DNA of 43,703 nucleotides from Oscillospiraceae bacterium. GTDB lineage: Bacteria; Bacillota; Clostridia; Oscillospirales; Oscillospiraceae. A program made the position numbers and the translations under genes. The notes under the pieces are model-generated. The model did no database searches and had not been told where the DNA came from. It saw only the letters and a list, made by a program, of their open reading frames with translations. The DNA lies in NCBI GenBank assembly GCA_015067605.1, contig SVME01000007.1:1-43703 (forward strand). Direction: 5' to 3'. This document shows positions 43,224 through 43,703 of the stretch, piece by piece (the first letter of the stretch is position 1; every line of letters begins with the position of its first letter).

Positions 43224-43703
43224 ATGTATCAACCGCTGGCAGATTTGCTGCGTCCTCAGACGCTGGACGAGGTATACGGACAGGAACATATTTTGGGTAA
43301 GGGTGCGGTGCTGCGCCGGCTGGTGGATTCGGGTAAGGTGCCGAACATGGTATTCTACGGCCCAAGCGGCACGGGAAAGACAACGGTGGCCAACATCATT
43401 GCGAAGATGACCGACCGCCGTTTGTACAAGCTCAATGCCACCACCGCCTCCACTGCCGATATTAAGCAGATCGTTGCGGAGTTGGATACTTTCATGGCAC
43501 CCAATGGCGTGCTGCTGTATCTGGATGAGATTCAGTCCTTTAACAAAAAGCAGCAGCAGTCCCTGCTGGAGCATATCGAAAACGGTAAAATCACTCTCAT
43601 TGCATCCACTACGGAAAATCCCTATTTCTACGTTTTTAACGCAATTCTCAGCCGTTCCACGGTGTTTGAGTTCAAGCAGATTTCTCCGGCGGCAGCGCTG
43701 CAG
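43224..43703 (+). CDS. rarA: Replication-associated recombination protein A (RarA/MgsA), N-terminal part
   Basis: The first 160 codons of an AAA+ ATPase that acts at stalled replication forks; full-length members have about 420-440 residues. The N-terminal LADLLRPQTLDEVYGQEHILG is family-typical, followed by Walker A FYGPSGTGKTT, Walker B VLLYLDEIQSFN, a sensor-like IASTTENPYF and the SRSTVFEF segment. The frame is open to the window end. I chose ATG 43224 because GGAGG lies 8 nt upstream. It is divergent from the T-box operon. Confidence 0.93.
   Translation, partial: MYQPLADLLRPQTLDEVYGQEHILGKGAVLRRLVDSGKVPNMVFYGPSGTGKTTVANIIAKMTDRRLYKLNATTASTADIKQIVAELDTFMAPNGVLLYLDEIQSFNKKQQQSLLEHIENGKITLIASTTENPYFYVFNAILSRSTVFEFKQISPAAALQ

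Overview
The window looks like chromosomal DNA of an endosporulating clostridium (Bacillota, Clostridia), probably a gut Oscillospirales/Oscillospiraceae-type bacterium. Reasons: moderately high GC, strong AGGAGG ribosome-binding sites, spoIIR and spoVAD/spoVAE, an IreB (UPF0297) gene, AddAB instead of RecBCD, a T-box leader and pyruvate:ferredoxin oxidoreductase. Genus is inferred from gene content only. I see no rRNA, tRNA, CRISPR array, prophage or insertion sequence.

Layout. 1-1356 (-): N-terminal part of nifJ (PFOR), cut by the window edge. 1538-5835 (+): a HAD phosphatase, then yifB/comM, thiI, cinA-C (pncC) and gtrA. 5889-10406 (-): an ABC exporter-like module (ATPase, giant FtsX-type permease with an extracellular coiled coil, small lipoprotein). 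10512-18451 (-): a tightly overlapping aromatic amino acid operon, aroF-tyrA-aroB-aroA-aroC-pheA-aroE/K fusion-aroQ, encoding all seven shikimate steps plus the committed steps to Phe and Tyr. 18740-23869: a divergent pair, a transmembrane Ser/Thr kinase with fibronectin-III-like domains and a 27-bp tandem repeat (-), and a zinc-ribbon/TM/Big_2 surface protein (+). 23906-26997: DUF378, DUF1015, ispE and spoIIR. 27071-33767 (+): addB-addA. 33804-35354 (-): spoVAD-spoVAE followed by an unannotated 39-residue peptide made of alternating Asn. 35437-38384 (-): polysaccharide deacetylase, SH3-NlpC/P60 hydrolase and an unknown 97-residue-class protein. 38570-42849 (-): ireB, pheT, pheS and a Nudix hydrolase. 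42861-43123 (-): T-box leader of the Nudix-pheST operon. 43224-43703 (+): start of rarA, cut by the window edge.

The most interesting element is the leader of the aromatic operon (18469-18683, minus strand). A consensus promoter is followed by a well-spaced ribosome-binding site and a 21-codon leader peptide in which eight of nine consecutive codons are Phe or Tyr. A tandem stop, an antiterminator arm and a Rho-independent terminator come next, just ahead of aroF. Three short segments (1, 2, 3) can be paired in the mutually exclusive way expected of ribosome-mediated attenuation: 1:2, 2:3 and the 3:4 terminator. This proteobacterial-style device in a clostridium would control the entire pathway. 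About 24 kb away, pheST is controlled by a different Phe-responsive device, a T-box. Supply of Phe/Tyr (aro operon) and use of Phe (PheRS) therefore appear to be tied to aminoacylation by two separate RNA mechanisms.

Promoters, terminators and pairings were found by eye; none has been tested by folding software or experiment.
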